Assembly (NCBI GenBank): GCA_934408835.1 | Contig: CAKRVU010000047.1 | Span: forward strand, 1 to 8,175 | Length of the DNA: 8,175 nucleotides | Direction: 5' to 3' | Source of the DNA: an uncultured Oscillospiraceae bacterium | Lineage (GTDB): Bacteria; Bacillota; Clostridia; Oscillospirales; Ruminococcaceae | In this document: one piece after another, positions 6,406 through 8,175 of the stretch | How positions within the stretch are numbered: position 1 is the stretch's first letter | How the letters are laid out: each line of letters starts with the position of its first letter | Notes under the pieces: generated by a model | What the model was told of the DNA's origin: nothing | What the model saw: the letters and a program-made list of their open reading frames with translations, nothing else | Database searches by the model: none | Translations under genes and position numbers: made by a program

Positions 6406-8151
6406 TTGATCACAGAAGGTTATATCATGCAGCTGAAGGCAGCCTGTGATATCGTTTCTATCATTTCTTCTTACGTTCCGCTCAAACAGAATGGGAGGAA
6501 CCGAAAGTGCCTTTGTCCCTTTCACCTGGAAAAAACGCCCTCTTTTGTGGTATATGAGGATACACAAAGCTTTTACTGTTATGGCTGTGGCGCGGGCGGC
6601 GATGTGATTACCTTTATCATGCGGATAGAAAACCTGGAATATCTGGAGGCTTTGAAATTATTAGCCGAGCGGGCAGGGTTGCCTCTTCCCGAAAATGAGA
6701 GGGACGATCAGCAGGCGAAACTGCGGCAGCGGTTGCTCGAACTGAATCGGCAGGCGGCGCGTTATTTCCATTCGGTTCTCAAAGGACCGGAGGGGAAGGC
6801 AGCGAGGGATTACTTTGCGCAACGCCGTTTGAGTGCGAAGACCATAGTCCGTTACGGGTTGGGGTATGCCCCCGATTCATGGAACGCTTTGAGGAACACC
6901 TTTCAAAAACAGGGTTATTCTTACGAAGAGATGGTACAGGCGGACTTGATCGTTCGTTCTAAGTCCGGTTCTTATTATGATAAGTTCCGCAATCGCGTGA
7001 TTTTTCCGATTTTGGACTTGCGCGGGAATGTCATTGCCTTTGGCGGGCGGGTTTTAGACGATCAAACGCCAAAATATGTGAATACTTCAGATACGTTGGT
7101 GTTTCAGAAAAAGCGGAATCTGTTTTCTTTGAATTTTGCAAAAAATAGTCGGGAAAAAACGCTGATTCTGGCCGAGGGTTATATGGATGTGATCGCCATG
7201 CATCAGGCGGGTTTTACCGGAGCGGTGGCGACTTTGGGAACGGCGCTGACTTCGGAGCAGGCGCGGCTGATTTCTCGCTATGCGGATGATGTGGTAATCG
7301 CATACGATTCGGACGAAGCCGGGCAGAAGGCGACCAGCCGCGCTTCCAAACTGTTCGGAGCCGCCGGAGTGACAGCGCGGGTTTTGCGCCTTTACGGGGC
7401 GAAGGATCCGGATGAATTTATCAAAAAATACGGAAGCGGCAAGTTTCAGATTTTGCTGAAAAACGCCGGCACGGTAACCCAAACGCAGACAGAACGGCTG
7501 AAGGAACAGTACGATTTGGAGCGACCGGAGGAAAAGCAGAAATATCTGCTGGAATATTGCGCTATGATTGCGCAGATGTCCGACGCCCTGGAACGTCAGG
7601 TGTATATCGGGCAGCTTGCTTTGGAGTGCGGCGTTTCCAAAGAGGCGATAGAGCTTCAGGTAAGGCATATGATTCGGGTGCAAAGGAAACGGCAGCAGAA
7701 ACAATTGCAGCAAATTTCTGGCGACAGATTGCGGATTCGGGATAAGGTCAATCCAGATGGAGAAAAATATCCTCGTGCCGCCAGGGCGGAGGAAGGTATT
7801 TTGCATTTTATGATGGCGAATCCTGACTTTTATTCTTATATTACAGAGCGATTATCGCCTGATGATTTTAAAACAAAATGGAATCGGCAGATCTATGAAC
7901 GAATCTGCGAAAGGCTGCAGCAAAATCTGACGATTGATTTTGTCGGTTTTCACGATCAGTTTTCAGCAGATGAGATCAGTCGCTTTTCACGCATTTTAAA
8001 CGACGGCGGTCAGATTGCGTCGACTCAGGAGAGCCTGGACGATTGTATTGCGGTTTTAAAAGCGGCGCGGGAAAAGATGACGCCGGAAGATATTTTATCG
8101 CTGACGCCGCAGCAACTGGAGGAAAAGCGTCTGGAAACAGCAAAGCAATAG
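6406..8151 (+). CDS. dnaG: DNA primase
   Basis: Synthesises RNA primers for leading- and lagging-strand replication at the fork with the DnaB/DnaC-type helicase. The 581-residue product has the three standard regions. First is a CHC2 zinc-binding domain with C37, H40, C58 and C61. Second is the catalytic core (about 110-360) with RYGLGYAP (149-156) and GGRVLDDQTPKYVNTSDT (213-230), plus the TOPRIM motifs EGYMD (E257, D261) and DSDEAG (D301, D303). Third is a C-terminal helicase-interaction region (about 460-581). The start is TTG 6406: AGGGGGGA (6393-6400) is correctly spaced, and this restores the usual distance to the zinc motif. The only nearby ATG (6427) would cut into the conserved N terminus. 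It lies 15 bases behind dgt, and the sigma factor gene usually follows in this lineage. Confidence 0.98.
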   Translation: MITEGYIMQLKAACDIVSIISSYVPLKQNGRNRKCLCPFHLEKTPSFVVYEDTQSFYCYGCGAGGDVITFIMRIENLEYLEALKLLAERAGLPLPENERDDQQAKLRQRLLELNRQAARYFHSVLKGPEGKAARDYFAQRRLSAKTIVRYGLGYAPDSWNALRNTFQKQGYSYEEMVQADLIVRSKSGSYYDKFRNRVIFPILDLRGNVIAFGGRVLDDQTPKYVNTSDTLVFQKKRNLFSLNFAKNSREKTLILAEGYMDVIAMHQAGFTGAVATLGTALTSEQARLISRYADDVVIAYDSDEAGQKATSRASKLFGAAGVTARVLRLYGAKDPDEFIKKYGSGKFQILLKNAGTVTQTQTERLKEQYDLERPEEKQKYLLEYCAMIAQMSDALERQVYIGQLALECGVSKEAIELQVRHMIRVQRKRQQKQLQQISGDRLRIRDKVNPDGEKYPRAARAEEGILHFMMANPDFYSYITERLSPDDFKTKWNRQIYERICERLQQNLTIDFVGFHDQFSADEISRFSRILNDGGQIASTQESLDDCIAVLKAAREKMTPEDILSLTPQQLEEKRLETAKQ

Positions 8152-8160
8152 AAATAAAGG

Positions 8161-8175
8161 ATGAGCAAATTTCGT
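8161..8175 (+). CDS. Possible 5' end of a downstream gene (rpoD/sigA expected)
   Basis: An ATG at 8161 opens MSKFR and stays open to the window edge, 9 bases after the dnaG stop. AAAGG (8156-8160) touches the ATG directly, which is too close for a normal ribosome binding site, so the true start may lie beyond the window. The idea that this is the primary sigma factor gene comes only from the common dgt-dnaG-rpoD order; five residues cannot identify it. Confidence 0.25.

Noticed and set aside
6004..6567. 187-codon open frame on the minus strand across the dgt/dnaG junction
   Set aside because: It overlaps two clearly identified genes in antisense, including the dnaG zinc motif, and shows no family features.
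7087..7806. 239-codon open frame on the minus strand opposite dnaG
   Set aside because: It lies wholly inside the conserved dnaG coding region, has no ribosome binding site I can see, and its translation is Arg/Leu/Gln-rich with no recognisable domain; it is a shadow of dnaG.

Overview
This window looks like ordinary chromosomal DNA from a low-to-mid G+C Gram-positive bacterium, most likely a member of the Clostridia. I infer this from the strong AGGAG-type ribosome binding sites, the use of GTG and TTG starts, a MecA-type adaptor, a Bacillus-type (PgcA-like) phosphoglucomutase, and a dgt-dnaG order that in many Firmicutes continues into the primary sigma factor gene. The order within the Clostridia cannot be fixed from the sequence alone; an Oscillospirales-like lineage is my guess. 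I see no mobile element, CRISPR array, tRNA, rRNA or phage gene.

Layout. Bases 57-704 encode ribulose-phosphate 3-epimerase (+). It runs head-on into a MecA-like ClpC adaptor gene on the minus strand (701-1273), and the two stop codons share the palindrome TTAA. A 156-base divergent intergenic region follows. Next come two plus-strand genes 46 bases apart: a membrane-anchored putative glycoside hydrolase-like protein (1430-2533) and an alpha-phosphoglucomutase/phosphomannomutase (2580-4304). A clear sigma-A-type promoter then drives rpmE, the zinc-binding form of ribosomal protein L31 (4426-4629), which ends in a strong intrinsic terminator. Right behind that terminator is a run of plus-strand housekeeping genes: a YigZ/IMPACT-family protein (4692-5345), an HD-type dGTP triphosphohydrolase (5398-6390) and DNA primase dnaG (6406-8151). 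A further reading frame may open at the right edge.

How the genes fit together. Rpe and PgcA are central carbon enzymes; PgcA also supplies glucose-1-phosphate for UDP-glucose and envelope glycans. The anchored hydrolase-like protein next to PgcA could act on the envelope, but that is inference. Dgt (nucleotide pools) and DnaG (replication priming) are close together and probably cotranscribed. The MecA-like protein would hand substrates to ClpCP for proteolysis.

I looked for an undescribed system and did not find convincing evidence of one. The findings are modest: a degenerate putative active-site strand in the hydrolase-like protein, an rpmE terminator that leaves almost no room for a yigZ promoter, overlapping convergent stops, and a dnaX-like slippery heptamer near the 3' end of pgcA.
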